A stretch of 46,389 bases of DNA from Candidatus Poseidoniales archaeon (GTDB taxonomy: Archaea > Thermoplasmatota > Poseidoniia > Poseidoniales > Poseidoniaceae). The notes beneath the pieces were generated by a model. It saw only the letters and a list, made by a program, of their open reading frames with translations. It did no database searches and was not told the DNA's origin. Both the position numbers and the translations under genes were made by a program. Positions 24,801 through 33,400 of this stretch are shown one piece after another (position 1 is the first letter of the stretch; every line of letters begins with the position of its first letter). The stretch lies in assembly GCA_003602485.1 (NCBI GenBank), contig QQSD01000014.1:1-46389 (forward strand), written 5' to 3'.

Positions 24801-26681
24801 GCCTTCACACGATTTGCAGACATTGTATACGAACCCGGAAATGTTGCCTACAAGGTAGTGCTCAGCGGGTCAGGTGTCGAACTTGAACACAGTCAATCAC
24901 GGTTTAATGTGACCGTGGCAGATTTGTATATTGGGGCCAGGGTAGGCGTCTCTTTAGCAACGGGTGAAACACCGGTGGAATTCGTTGGTCTTGAGGATGG
25001 AGGACTCCTCTTCACAACCATCGATGGTGAATTGCATGCTCGGACGATCACCTCAACACTCAGCATGCCGGGAGGCGTTGTCATCGAAGAATCATGGGGC
25101 GGAGAACTTGCCGTTCATGAGCGTGATGATGGCCTTGTTCAGCTCGCATGGACTCGTCGCACATTGAGTCTTGAAGGCTATGTCCTCACCGATATCGCGA
25201 TGACCTCAATTTCGGCTGCTGGGAAAACTACTCCGAAGCACTATCACATGCCCGCACTCAAACTCTCCGAAGGTTCCTATTACGGCTTTACTTTTGACCA
25301 ATATGATGGCACCATGGTCCTCGCAGGATACCATCGTGACCTTTCGACAGGGGGTTCCTGGCAGGACCTCACCTCAATCTTTGTTCTCTCTTCGCCCACT
25401 CCTGACCGTGGTCCTTCTTGGGGCAACGCCGTGACTGTCCTTGTTGACATTGACATTCAACCTGCAGACGCCCAACCGCTTGCCGTTGGCCTGGGTGAAG
25501 AATATCTTCACATATTTTACCAGGAATACAGGGACGACGTTACTGGATTGGAGCGCGTGGGCCTCATGTACACACACGGGCCTTTGAACGAACCATCTTG
25601 GAGCTTCCAGTATTCAATCGGTGATGATGCCACCTCTCCTCAACTCAACGTCCTTGTTGATGATGGCTCAGACCGACTGGTTGGCGCTTGGATTGAAGGG
25701 CAGGGGAAAACTGCTACTGTTGCGAGCATCTCAACCGATTCGATTTGGTCAAACGATAACGTGTTTCACACTTCCACACCCGGAGTGACCAGCATCGCTT
25801 TGTCTCATCAAGAAGACGGCGTCTATCTCTACCACGATGAGATCAACGTTTACGGACCAATATCGAGAATGGGCCTTATTGCGGATGAAAACGGTGAAGC
25901 AACTCCCGGCCTCTCCAACATGCTGTTTGAGGGCTACACCTTCGGTATAGGGGCGATGGGAGATGATACCGTTGTTTGCACGGTGACACCTGCTGGAGTT
26001 TATTCGCTGACCAAGGTAGTTTCCTTGGGCAGCTCACAAGACGAAATTAAATCGCCCGGACCCCTCGAAACACTCCTTGAGTATCTCCCCGGAGAATCGG
26101 AAGAATTCAAGATTCGCTTATTGGGCATCATCGCCCTCGTCTTTGTATCCTTCTTGGCCTTCGTGATTGTTAGCGTACGACGCTCTCACGCTGAACTGGA
26201 GGGATTGGAAGCCGTTCTCACAGAAGAAAAAGATACTGTTGAAATCATGGTCAACGTTGAGTTGGATGAAGGCCCTCTTCTGTTGATTGATGAGAGTGAA
26301 GATGAACTGGTCGTCAGTGAATCTACGGTAGCAGTGATTGTCGAAGAGGAAGAGACACTTGCAGAGGAACTCGAAAAGAAACTCGTGGACGGTGAAGGTA
26401 ACGCCCGTCTTGAACGCCGTATGCAACGCAAACAGCAACGAGAAATGGGCGAAATGGCAGCCGCACTTCAGCAGGGCCTACCCCCTCTTCCTCTGCCAGG
26501 ACAACTACCCCCGCTCCAAGGCATTCCTCTTCCAGTAACACCGATTCAACCTGCAGTTTTGCCCCTTCCGGATTTGAAGCGTGACGTTCAATGTCCAGAA
26601 TGCCAAGCAAGTTTCAGTGTGAAGGATTTGATGTTGAAGCGCACCAATTGCCCAGTATGCGGATCAGCCTTTGATTTGTGA
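21804..26681 (+). CDS. Giant membrane-anchored subtilisin-like protease
   Basis: A secreted S8 protease of about 1625 residues. The signal peptide ends near VLAQEP. A propeptide-like region precedes the catalytic domain, with Asp in AILDTGVD near 235, His in GHGTHVAA near 292 and Ser in DGTSMATPLVSG near 504. The oxyanion Asn is in VVAMGNDGS. Beta-sandwich domains follow, including CARDB-like segments (VRFGLRNIGDLDA, IRLDNLGQSDA), then a propeller-like region. A single membrane helix (LLGIIALVFVSFLAFVIVSV, near 1436-1457) precedes RRSH, so the tail faces the cytoplasm. That tail has acidic and Pro-rich parts and a final zinc ribbon C-P-E-C ... C-P-V-C. The start may be ATG 21804, ATG 21807 or GTG 21798. 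It probably digests environmental protein for uptake; the tail's role is unknown. Confidence 0.92.
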   Translation: MMVGNQRTSLHFQALLFAFLFLFASMSGMVLAQEPQQSQYSEYDAPILIEGLPPLLCDEVLCERPTRLIDRDGRASAEPPMWWLGYGPDLDWNGMDDRLQRVLAGESSVSPTAIIGPDGRKTVAIVVDYAWHPGESEISALRSVLDDHGWVGEEGNAWFQAMDSIDALVVDKVPVSALMDIYHQEGVVVIEMQNVMIPFNGIASEATRSMPSEDYTASAYERGYTGEGVVIAILDTGVDNEHRALNDFDDIDDEPDSDANSYNDQKWVAGFDATSSASNPDGTVDPDDGQGHGTHVAATALGTGGSSRVHTGSGMGAFLVDIKVLTDSGGTNSQASLNGIQWMINNKDTDWGNNDSSRGIDIASMSFGSFSSPLNPDDEGDNGSGAEARLVNDARDAGIVCVVAMGNDGSKRVPSPASADGAISIGSVDDRNSVNRTDDILASYTNYGPRLDDGDDDEWDELKPDITSYGTGITSASAATGPSFPGQPERPLADNDYDSKDGTSMATPLVSGIVATLLQADDTLEPEEIRNILRNSSEERGSASEPGVSNRWNDKWGFGLVDASCALDRVLDRACTPFEGGGGVIVDPPPGGDGLGDDVTMSSPINQSLYLSGNTLSIEGVTDLDEEDYLEVQIKVEQFYDDGDSTELTNWLGADGTVEQWYYDLIIDDDWIDQDEAYTLVYARALNAAGDASAVDVRIVYLTRLSISITEPGIGTDLIGFVDFSGIVEGPEHDRVEYKINNGDWILGDTLSEQDEGTQSWSFTWDSASVADGSHRISVRTINASEVSSDVLRRTYEVDNLPAAPDFAFSGSVEVYDAGLPVNNAVAGTVLEVRFGLRNIGDLDANEVFLQLDGPGDASSTYPSVGKVSSLEEGESVRATLYWWATEAGTHEVTLSLDPSQQYEDANRDNNVYTFTFQIDPRPVEPMLRFLAGSSRTQPEIPAPGTPFDIQIRLDNLGQSDATSLNIGLERWLDDVGSWTRIDDRSINIVPGSSTTSGYAFTRFADIVYEPGNVAYKVVLSGSGVELEHSQSRFNVTVADLYIGARVGVSLATGETPVEFVGLEDGGLLFTTIDGELHARTITSTLSMPGGVVIEESWGGELAVHERDDGLVQLAWTRRTLSLEGYVLTDIAMTSISAAGKTTPKHYHMPALKLSEGSYYGFTFDQYDGTMVLAGYHRDLSTGGSWQDLTSIFVLSSPTPDRGPSWGNAVTVLVDIDIQPADAQPLAVGLGEEYLHIFYQEYRDDVTGLERVGLMYTHGPLNEPSWSFQYSIGDDATSPQLNVLVDDGSDRLVGAWIEGQGKTATVASISTDSIWSNDNVFHTSTPGVTSIALSHQEDGVYLYHDEINVYGPISRMGLIADENGEATPGLSNMLFEGYTFGIGAMGDDTVVCTVTPAGVYSLTKVVSLGSSQDEIKSPGPLETLLEYLPGESEEFKIRLLGIIALVFVSFLAFVIVSVRRSHAELEGLEAVLTEEKDTVEIMVNVELDEGPLLLIDESEDELVVSESTVAVIVEEEETLAEELEKKLVDGEGNARLERRMQRKQQREMGEMAAALQQGLPPLPLPGQLPPLQGIPLPVTPIQPAVLPLPDLKRDVQCPECQASFSVKDLMLKRTNCPVCGSAFDL

Positions 26682-26690
26682 GGAATAGAG

Positions 26691-28514
26691 ATGTGCGGAA
26701 TTTTCGGATACATAGGAAAGAGGTCTGCCATTCCTGTACTGGTCGAAGGTCTACGCCGCCTTGAATATCGGGGCTATGATTCAACGGGCGTTGCCATCCA
26801 TGATGGGGACAGTATTACGGTGCACAAAACCGTCGGTAAGGTCCAAAATCTTCAATCTATTTTGCCTGAAGAAGTGCCTGGAACAATGGGCATTGCCCAT
26901 ACCAGATGGGCCACTCACGGTGGTGTAACCTTCGTTAATACGCATCCACATGCCTCACACGACGGTAAGATACATCTTGTTCACAATGGAATTATTGAGA
27001 ATTTCAGGTCACTCTATCGACGTGTTAAATCACATGGCATCGACTGTGTTGGCGAGACTGATTCTGAGGTTCTGGTCCACTTGATGAGTATTGAACTCGC
27101 AGCGGGCGCCACGCCACAAGAGGCAGTAGAACGAACCCTCGCCCTTGCTCGCGGGACGTGGGGATTGTCCATCCTCTTCTTAGACCATGACATTCTGATT
27201 TGTGCTCGCAACGGTTCACCTCTCATCATCGGCCAAGGCGATGGAGAAATGTTCGTTTCAAGTGACCCGCATCCTCTTTCAGCGCACACCCAACGAGTGG
27301 TTTACATGGAAGATGGAGACCTTGCAATTCTCACACGTGACTCCATGAAAATTGTGACGCCGAAGGGTCATTCTGTCGACCCGACGGTCACCGTTCTCGA
27401 AGATTCATGGTCGGAATCTGACCTTGGTGACTCGCCCCATTTCATGCACAAGGAAATCTACGAGCAACCCGAAGCGCTTCGTCATTGCATCGCAGGCCGA
27501 GTTGACAGAGAGATGGGTTCGGGCCGTTTAGGCGGAATGCGTTTGGGACATTCAACCATGGTTCAAGCGCCTCATGTGAGATTGCTTGGTTGTGGGACAG
27601 CAAATATAGCCGCAGAGATTGGTCAGATGCTGATTGAAAAAATGGCACGAATTCCTGCAGTGACACACATCTCCAGTGAATTCCGAAACAACGACCCGGT
27701 CATCAATCCGAAAGCCATCTACCTTGCAGTGTCCCAATCTGGGGAGACAGCAGACACAATTTCAGCTGTGAAGGAAATCAAACTAAAGGGCGGCCAAGTA
27801 TTTGGCGTGGTCAACGTCGTTGGTTCTACCATCGCTCGCCTTTGCGGTCAAGGTGTCTACATCCACTCAGGCCCCGAACAATCCGTGGCGTCAACCAAGG
27901 CCTTCACAAATATGGTGGCAGCGTTGACGATCTTTGCAACCCAATTAGGTAGAACTCGCCATCTTTCAAAAGCCAAAGGTCGAGAAATCATTGAACATCT
28001 TCAACAAGCACCTCATTTGATGGAATCTTATTTTGAGAATCCCGGTCCCATTGACGAAGCAGTGGCTCTTCTTGCAGAGGCGAAATCGGTCCTCTTCCTG
28101 GGCCGTGGACTCTCAGCCCCAGTCGCAAAAGAAGGGGCATTGAAACTCATGGAATTGGCCTACATCCCCTGTCTTGCCTACCCTGCAGGCGAGATGAAAC
28201 ATGGGCCTATCGCCCTGTTAGAGGAGGGCAGCCCGGTAGTCATCGTTGCTCCTAACGACCACTTGAAAGAGAAAACCCTCTCTGCCTTGCACGAATGTCG
28301 CGCTCGAGGTGCGAAAATTATTCTCATCCACGAAGAAGGAGACACCATTGCGTCAGAAGGTGATGTTTCGATTGCCGTTCCACCTATCCATCCGTGGTTA
28401 ACGCCATTGTTGACGGTGGTTCCACTCCAGTTGATTGCCTACAATACCGCACTGCATTTGGGTAAAGACGTCGACCGTCCTCGCAACCTCGCCAAGTCAG
28501 TGACTGTCGAGTGA
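26691..28514 (+). CDS. glmS: Glutamine:fructose-6-phosphate aminotransferase (isomerizing)
   Basis: Makes glucosamine-6-P from fructose-6-P and glutamine, the entry point to amino-sugar nucleotides for glycans. The catalytic Cys2 opens the class II amidotransferase domain (MCGIFGYIG), with HTRWATHG near 69-76 as the next signature. Two SIS domains follow, marked by LLGCGTANIAAEIG, SQSGETADT and SVASTKAFTN. The terminus PRNLAKSVTVE is the standard end. Length (607 aa) is typical and the frame is intact. It starts nine bases after the subtilase stop with GAGGAATAGAG before the ATG, so the two are probably cotranscribed. Its stop lies one base from the stop of the convergent KaiC-like gene. Confidence 0.96.
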   Translation: MCGIFGYIGKRSAIPVLVEGLRRLEYRGYDSTGVAIHDGDSITVHKTVGKVQNLQSILPEEVPGTMGIAHTRWATHGGVTFVNTHPHASHDGKIHLVHNGIIENFRSLYRRVKSHGIDCVGETDSEVLVHLMSIELAAGATPQEAVERTLALARGTWGLSILFLDHDILICARNGSPLIIGQGDGEMFVSSDPHPLSAHTQRVVYMEDGDLAILTRDSMKIVTPKGHSVDPTVTVLEDSWSESDLGDSPHFMHKEIYEQPEALRHCIAGRVDREMGSGRLGGMRLGHSTMVQAPHVRLLGCGTANIAAEIGQMLIEKMARIPAVTHISSEFRNNDPVINPKAIYLAVSQSGETADTISAVKEIKLKGGQVFGVVNVVGSTIARLCGQGVYIHSGPEQSVASTKAFTNMVAALTIFATQLGRTRHLSKAKGREIIEHLQQAPHLMESYFENPGPIDEAVALLAEAKSVLFLGRGLSAPVAKEGALKLMELAYIPCLAYPAGEMKHGPIALLEEGSPVVIVAPNDHLKEKTLSALHECRARGAKIILIHEEGDTIASEGDVSIAVPPIHPWLTPLLTVVPLQLIAYNTALHLGKDVDRPRNLAKSVTVE

Positions 28515-28515
28515 T

Positions 28516-29235
28516 TCAAAGAATTGTGAAGCGCTGTTCTTCAGGCTTCCATGTGAAAGGTTTGTAGCCCAAAATGTGGTTGGTATGTCGCATCTTAACA
28601 ATACCGAGTTTACGCATAACATCGTCACCATGGCGTTCCATAACGAGATGAACAACGCCGTCTGAAAGATAATCCTCAACACCGTATTCACCGAATTGTT
28701 TGTTGTCTTCTCCTGTCATTTCACAGATAAAAAAGGAGGTCAATTCCAATCGTCGAACCGCTTCGAAGAGACGGAAAATTTCATCTCGTGGATTTTCCAT
28801 CTTGGTTAAGGTGAAAAAGGCCCCAAGAGAGTCAAAGACAAGGAGTTCAAAGCCAATGGATTGGCGGTAGGAAGTCAACTGCTTGATGAGTTGACCCATC
28901 CAGTCAACTCTGTTGCTCATGCCTTGTTCGTCAAGTTGAACGCGAAGGTCAGCCAAATCAATGATAGCAATTCGGTTTCGCACACGTGGGTCGTCAACGT
29001 TCATTCCCATATTCGCCATGTGTGAGCGGAGCGAATCCTTACCCTGTTCAAGCGTCACGTAGATTCCACTTGTTTCACCGTAGAGGACGGCGTTGTAGAG
29101 CATTGAGAAGGTCAGACTTGACTTCATGGCACCCGAGGCACCAGCGACGATGCTGATGTGACCTTGGGGGATACCTCCCTGCATGTTTTCATCCAGGCCT
29201 TCGATATGGGTGGGGATTCGTTCCAAGGTTGACAT
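28516..29235 (-). CDS. Single-domain KaiC/RadA-like ATPase
   Basis: A RecA-superfamily ATPase of the KaiC group with one domain (239 aa). The P-loop is GASGAMKSS near residue 28, lacking the Gly that usually precedes Lys. YVTLEQG follows, where KaiC has two adjacent Glu. The Walker B region is LLVFDSLGAFF near 128. The family is thought to work as ATP-dependent oligomeric regulators or sensors in archaea; none of the partners can be deduced here. ATG 29235 is preferred. A GTG at 29244 is possible, and both lack a strong ribosome-binding site. It diverges from maf and converges on glmS. Confidence 0.85.
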   Translation of the reverse strand: MSTLERIPTHIEGLDENMQGGIPQGHISIVAGASGAMKSSLTFSMLYNAVLYGETSGIYVTLEQGKDSLRSHMANMGMNVDDPRVRNRIAIIDLADLRVQLDEQGMSNRVDWMGQLIKQLTSYRQSIGFELLVFDSLGAFFTLTKMENPRDEIFRLFEAVRRLELTSFFICEMTGEDNKQFGEYGVEDYLSDGVVHLVMERHGDDVMRKLGIVKMRHTNHILGYKPFTWKPEEQRFTIL

Positions 29236-29322
29236 TCGGCTCACTCACGCTTCGCTATACCTTCCGATTCTTCAAGGTCACCCCTGTTCAAGATGAAGCG
29301 GAATCTCCTTGACCTGCCGCTC

Positions 29323-29329
29323 AAAGGAG
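29323..29329 (+). promoter_or_regulatory. Shine-Dalgarno site deciding the maf start
   Basis: AAAGGAG lies five bases before the ATG at 29335. This ATG is also where the Maf fold begins. The site therefore rules out the longer in-frame start at 29293. Confidence 0.7.
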
Positions 29330-29334
29330 TATGC

Positions 29335-29904
29335 ATGAAGCTCTGGTTGGCCTCGGCCTCACCTCGTCGGGCTGCTATGTTACTGCCGATGTACCCTTCA
29401 CTGTACCAAGAAGGTCTTGCTGGTGTTGATGAGTCGCCACCAACCGGCACGGTTGAGTCTCAAGTTCTGAGTATCTGTAAGCGCAAGGCTGCAGCACTCA
29501 AGGAATCAAATGAATTTGATGCTATTCTTGTGGCCGATACGATGATCAGCGACCCCGATGACCACTCCCTAAGCATCGGAAAACCCACCGATAAAGCCCA
29601 TGCAGCGGTGATGCTTCACCGACTTTCTGGACGCCACCACCAAGTTTGGACAGCGACTGGCCTGTATTGGAATGGAAGTTGGACCTTCTGGTGTGAACAT
29701 GCAGTCGTGGCTTTTCCGGAATTTTCTGATGAGATTCTATCCGAGCTCGTCGAATCTGGTTCATGGAAGGGTAAAGCCGGAGGATATGACCTCCATGGTG
29801 CCATGGGAGCGCATGCTCAACTCATCGAGGGTACGGAATCAGTTGTACTCGGTCTTGCTTCTGGGGCCTTGGAGCATCTTGGCGCTCTCGCATCGCTTCT
29901 CTAA
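29335..29904 (+). CDS. maf: Maf-family nucleotide pyrophosphatase
   Basis: A house-cleaning nucleoside triphosphate pyrophosphatase that hydrolyses modified or canonical NTPs to NMPs. The start MKLWLASASPRRAAML carries the SxSPRR substrate loop. VADTMI near residue 75 supplies the metal/catalytic Asp, and SIGKPTDKAHA is the next conserved block. GKAGGYDLHGAMGAH near 145 replaces the more usual GxAGxYxxxG. Length 189 aa is typical. It overlaps the convergent sepF gene by four bases. Which nucleotide it prefers cannot be read. Confidence 0.88.
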   Translation: MKLWLASASPRRAAMLLPMYPSLYQEGLAGVDESPPTGTVESQVLSICKRKAAALKESNEFDAILVADTMISDPDDHSLSIGKPTDKAHAAVMLHRLSGRHHQVWTATGLYWNGSWTFWCEHAVVAFPEFSDEILSELVESGSWKGKAGGYDLHGAMGAHAQLIEGTESVVLGLASGALEHLGALASLL

Positions 29905-30461
29905 GACCGCAACAAGGGCGTCAAACCCAATTCGCGCTTCTGCATGTCAACAACGATGTCAAGGCCGGGGATCATCAGTAACTTATCCTCCGTATCAAGT
30001 GCGAAAATCTCGACACCCGCCTGGTCTCCCATGTGTTTGAGTTCTCTTCTGCATGCCATTTGGTGACTGTCCATGTGGACAAGAGGGCGGAGGTCAACGA
30101 TGACAGTATCGCCTTGAACCACTCTCTTGAGAATGGATTGGGTGTGAATCCGTTTCATTTCATCTGGTGCAACGTACCGCAAGGCTTGCGTCGGGACGGG
30201 CAAAGGTGGGGATTTGACCATGCCAAGGTCGTGAAACGGCTCACCATCTGGAGTGAGGGGTCCTGTCCATCCAAGAGGGACGGGTCGTAGTCCCGAGCTC
30301 TTGGTCGTCACCGTTGCTGGTCTTGGTTTGCTTTCGACACTGACCGTTGGAGCGGCATCAAGAGATACAGGTTGCTCAGCAGGGGTTGCAGCCTGTCGTC
30401 GAGGCAAGGGAGCATTCCCCTCGGGGTCGGGTAATCCGAAAAAATGCCACAAATTGACCAT
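29901..30461 (-). CDS. sepF: SepF-like cell division protein
   Basis: The C-terminal ~80 residues match the SepF/DUF552 fold: VVQGDTVIVDLRPLVHMDS, then a helix, then IFALDTEDKLLMIPGLDIVV. Archaeal SepF tethers FtsZ to the membrane. The first ten residues (MVNLWHFFGL) can form a membrane-binding amphipathic helix, as in other SepF proteins, and a Pro-rich linker of about 80 residues joins the two. That linker is longer than in many archaeal homologues. A GAGG motif overlapping the upstream gene's stop codon serves the ATG. It is last in a run with two giant surface proteins. FtsZ is not in the window. Family moderately certain; sequence is divergent. Confidence 0.78.
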   Translation of the reverse strand: MVNLWHFFGLPDPEGNAPLPRRQAATPAEQPVSLDAAPTVSVESKPRPATVTTKSSGLRPVPLGWTGPLTPDGEPFHDLGMVKSPPLPVPTQALRYVAPDEMKRIHTQSILKRVVQGDTVIVDLRPLVHMDSHQMACRRELKHMGDQAGVEIFALDTEDKLLMIPGLDIVVDMQKRELGLTPLLRS

Positions 30462-30470
30462 GCATGTGCC

Positions 30471-33400
30471 TCAGAAGTCTAAATCGTCCAATAACGACCT
30501 CAACTGGTCTGTGGCAGGGGCGGGAGGTGTTTGTGAAACTATGGGTTGAACGGGGGCTGGTGCTGGCTGATTTGCGGCCAACCACTGCTCACCGTAGTAA
30601 TTCCACTGTTCCATTGTCCAGCCCGCAGGCAATCCACTTGCTGGCAGGGGTGGTCCGGCATTGTAGGCCGCTTCTTGAGGTGCAGGTGATGCAAGTGTCG
30701 GTGCTGCTGAAACGACAGCAGGTGCCACCGCAGCAGGTGCCACTGCAGCAGGTTCAGCAGCAGGTTGCGGCATTTCCATCACAGGTAATCCGCTGCTCAT
30801 CTGCTGTCCAAAGGAAGAAAAATCATCGTCCTTTGAACTGCCTTGGCGTGTAAAGAGCAGGAAGACAACGAGTCCGACAATCACAAAGCCAAGCACAACA
30901 ATGGCCAGTGCTGTAGTGGTTCCGACCGATGCACTGATGGTTTCGAAGAACCCTTCAGCAGGTGCTTCTGCAACCAGAATTGTGATCTCGCTTTGTCCCG
31001 ATTCTCCGTCGTCATCAATGACTGTCAAAACGATGGTCCAGGTTCCGGCAGGAAGGTCTTCGATAATCCATGTTGGACCAGAGAAGTCAACGTCCCCGAC
31101 CTTTTCTCCGTCAAGGTCAGTATCGAGGTGAGATGCGTCCCACTGGTAGGTAAGAATGGCCTTGTCGCTGGGGGAATCAATGGTTTCAAATCCGCTGATT
31201 GTGAGATTATCGCCCTCTGTGAGGTTGTCAAGAGCGAAGTTTTGGTAAGAGATTTCAGGAAGAGGTGCTCTGTTGATGACGCTGATGTTCATCGATTGTT
31301 GTGCGCTTTCTCCATCGTCATCGGTCACGGTGACCGTGATCCATTGCATGCCAACACTCGTCCATGATTTTGAAACAGATTGACCCTCCATTTCACAGTC
31401 ATTGTCCATCACTCCGTCGTTATCAACATCCACATCGCGGTCAAAGTCCCAGCATACCTCGAGGGAATCCTGGTCCGATGCGGTATCCTCAACCGTCACT
31501 GAGAGGTTATATTTTGTATCCTCGTCAATGGCTTCGAATACAGGTAGACCTGTCACGGTAGGAGCAACGTTGTGAATCATGACGTTGGCTTGCAGAGGGT
31601 CAGAACTCGCACCGTCCGCATCAATAGCACGCACTTGGATGATGTGCGGACCTGCAGTTGGCCATGAAACGGGCTCTGAGGAACTGATGCCAACGCTGGT
31701 GATGGTCCAATCTTGGTCTTCGACAGATGGGTACCATTCAATGATGAGCGTTCCAGCATCGTTGGCCGAATCGGTAGCCGTGGCGCGCAAGAGAGCAACC
31801 TCATCCTCATTCAGATGCCAGGTGCCGTTCTCATCGAGAAGGAGTTCTTGTCCACCTTGCCACAGCTGAGGATAGTCTAATGTCGGAGCAATGTTAAGAA
31901 CATCAATGGATGAATAAACGGTGGTTTTAGCCCCATCATCGTCTGTAGCAACGGCAGTAATATTCACAGGACCTTCAAACATTGGCGTAAAGGTGCAGGT
32001 AGGTTGTGTCAATCCCTCGTTACAGTCGAGGGTTGGCCACGCTATGGACACTTGTTGGCCGGAGGGCGAGGATGTGTCAACATCGAGAATATCAACCGCC
32101 TCAACGGTGACGGTAGATTCAACAAAGACCGATTCTGGGTGTGTGATATTGAACGCTGGTGGCCGATTGAGAACGATGACTTCCATTTGAACTTCGTCCG
32201 TATCCAATTCCTCGTCAACGATGAGAACTTTGACCGTCCATGAGCCACTGTTTGACCAATTCCACTGCGTCCAGCAACCTGGAGCCTCGATAACGTCGAC
32301 GAGGCCGAGGCGAGACTCGATTTCAAAGACACAATCTACTGAACCTCCGTCCTCGTCAAAGCTTGCGGTAGCGTTCAAAGTCACATTTTCAAAGGTGTAT
32401 TTCCCTTCATCAACCACCAAATCTCCAGTAGGTGCACGTCCAATAAACACGGTGAGTGTTGCATCGTTGTTGCTACGGTTTGCATCTGCTGTTACATTTT
32501 GGTCGGGGTCAACGGTGAATTGCATGGTTTTGAATCCGACAGCCAACGTTTCAGGGACTGTCCAACTAACCTGTACTCGCTGCTCGCTGTAGGGTTCAAT
32601 GGCTGGAATCACAGCACGGATGGTCGACTCATCGGGTGTCTGAATTTCCATGTGTGTGGGCGGTGAAGTCAGTACGCCACGGTTTTGAGCCGGTAGTGAG
32701 AAGGAAATGGAATCGCCGGGGAGGGCATTGAATCCAATCGATGAACTGAGAGTTGTTGTGACGCCATTTCTGGTTCGTTCAACGATGGCAGAATTCGCCT
32801 GTGCGACAAGATCAATTCCGACGACGCTCAAATCAACAACGACGGTCGTGGCACCAACGATTTTGTTGGCAGGGTCATAGACTACCACTCCGTTGCTGGT
32901 GTGGTCATCACTGCTGGGCGTGTCATCAATTTCAGTGGAGACGTTGAGCGGGACTTGGGCAAGCCCGTTGTTGTCCGTGGTCGGATTGTGAATGGTGTCC
33001 GCTAATTCATATCTCAGCTGGAGGTTTGTGTTCTTAATCGGTATTGATGGTGAGCCTGCAATGGAATAATCGATTGATAGTTGCTCCATTGAATCGGGAA
33101 GAGTCGCGGAATAAGCGGTATAAACCTCAATCTGTGTATTTCGGCCTCCGGGCGAGGAACTCGCAACGACACTGTTGGAATCCGTGGGATTGTAGGTCTT
33201 GAGAATCCAGTCGATGGTAAACCCAGCCGAGTTAATGATGCGGTTCCAGACACTTCCACGCACGGCAGGGCAGTACCAGTTGAATCCAGTATTTACGCCA
33301 GTTTCATTCCACTCTGCAATCTTGTAGGAATCGTCACAACCCGTGTATTGGGGGCTTGCTCCGTCTTCAACAGGGGCTTCATTCTTGATGACTTGCCAAG

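Noticed and set aside
29241-29450. 69-codon minus-strand frame upstream of the KaiC-like gene
   Set aside because: It is antisense to the start of maf, which has a good ribosome-binding site and clear family motifs.
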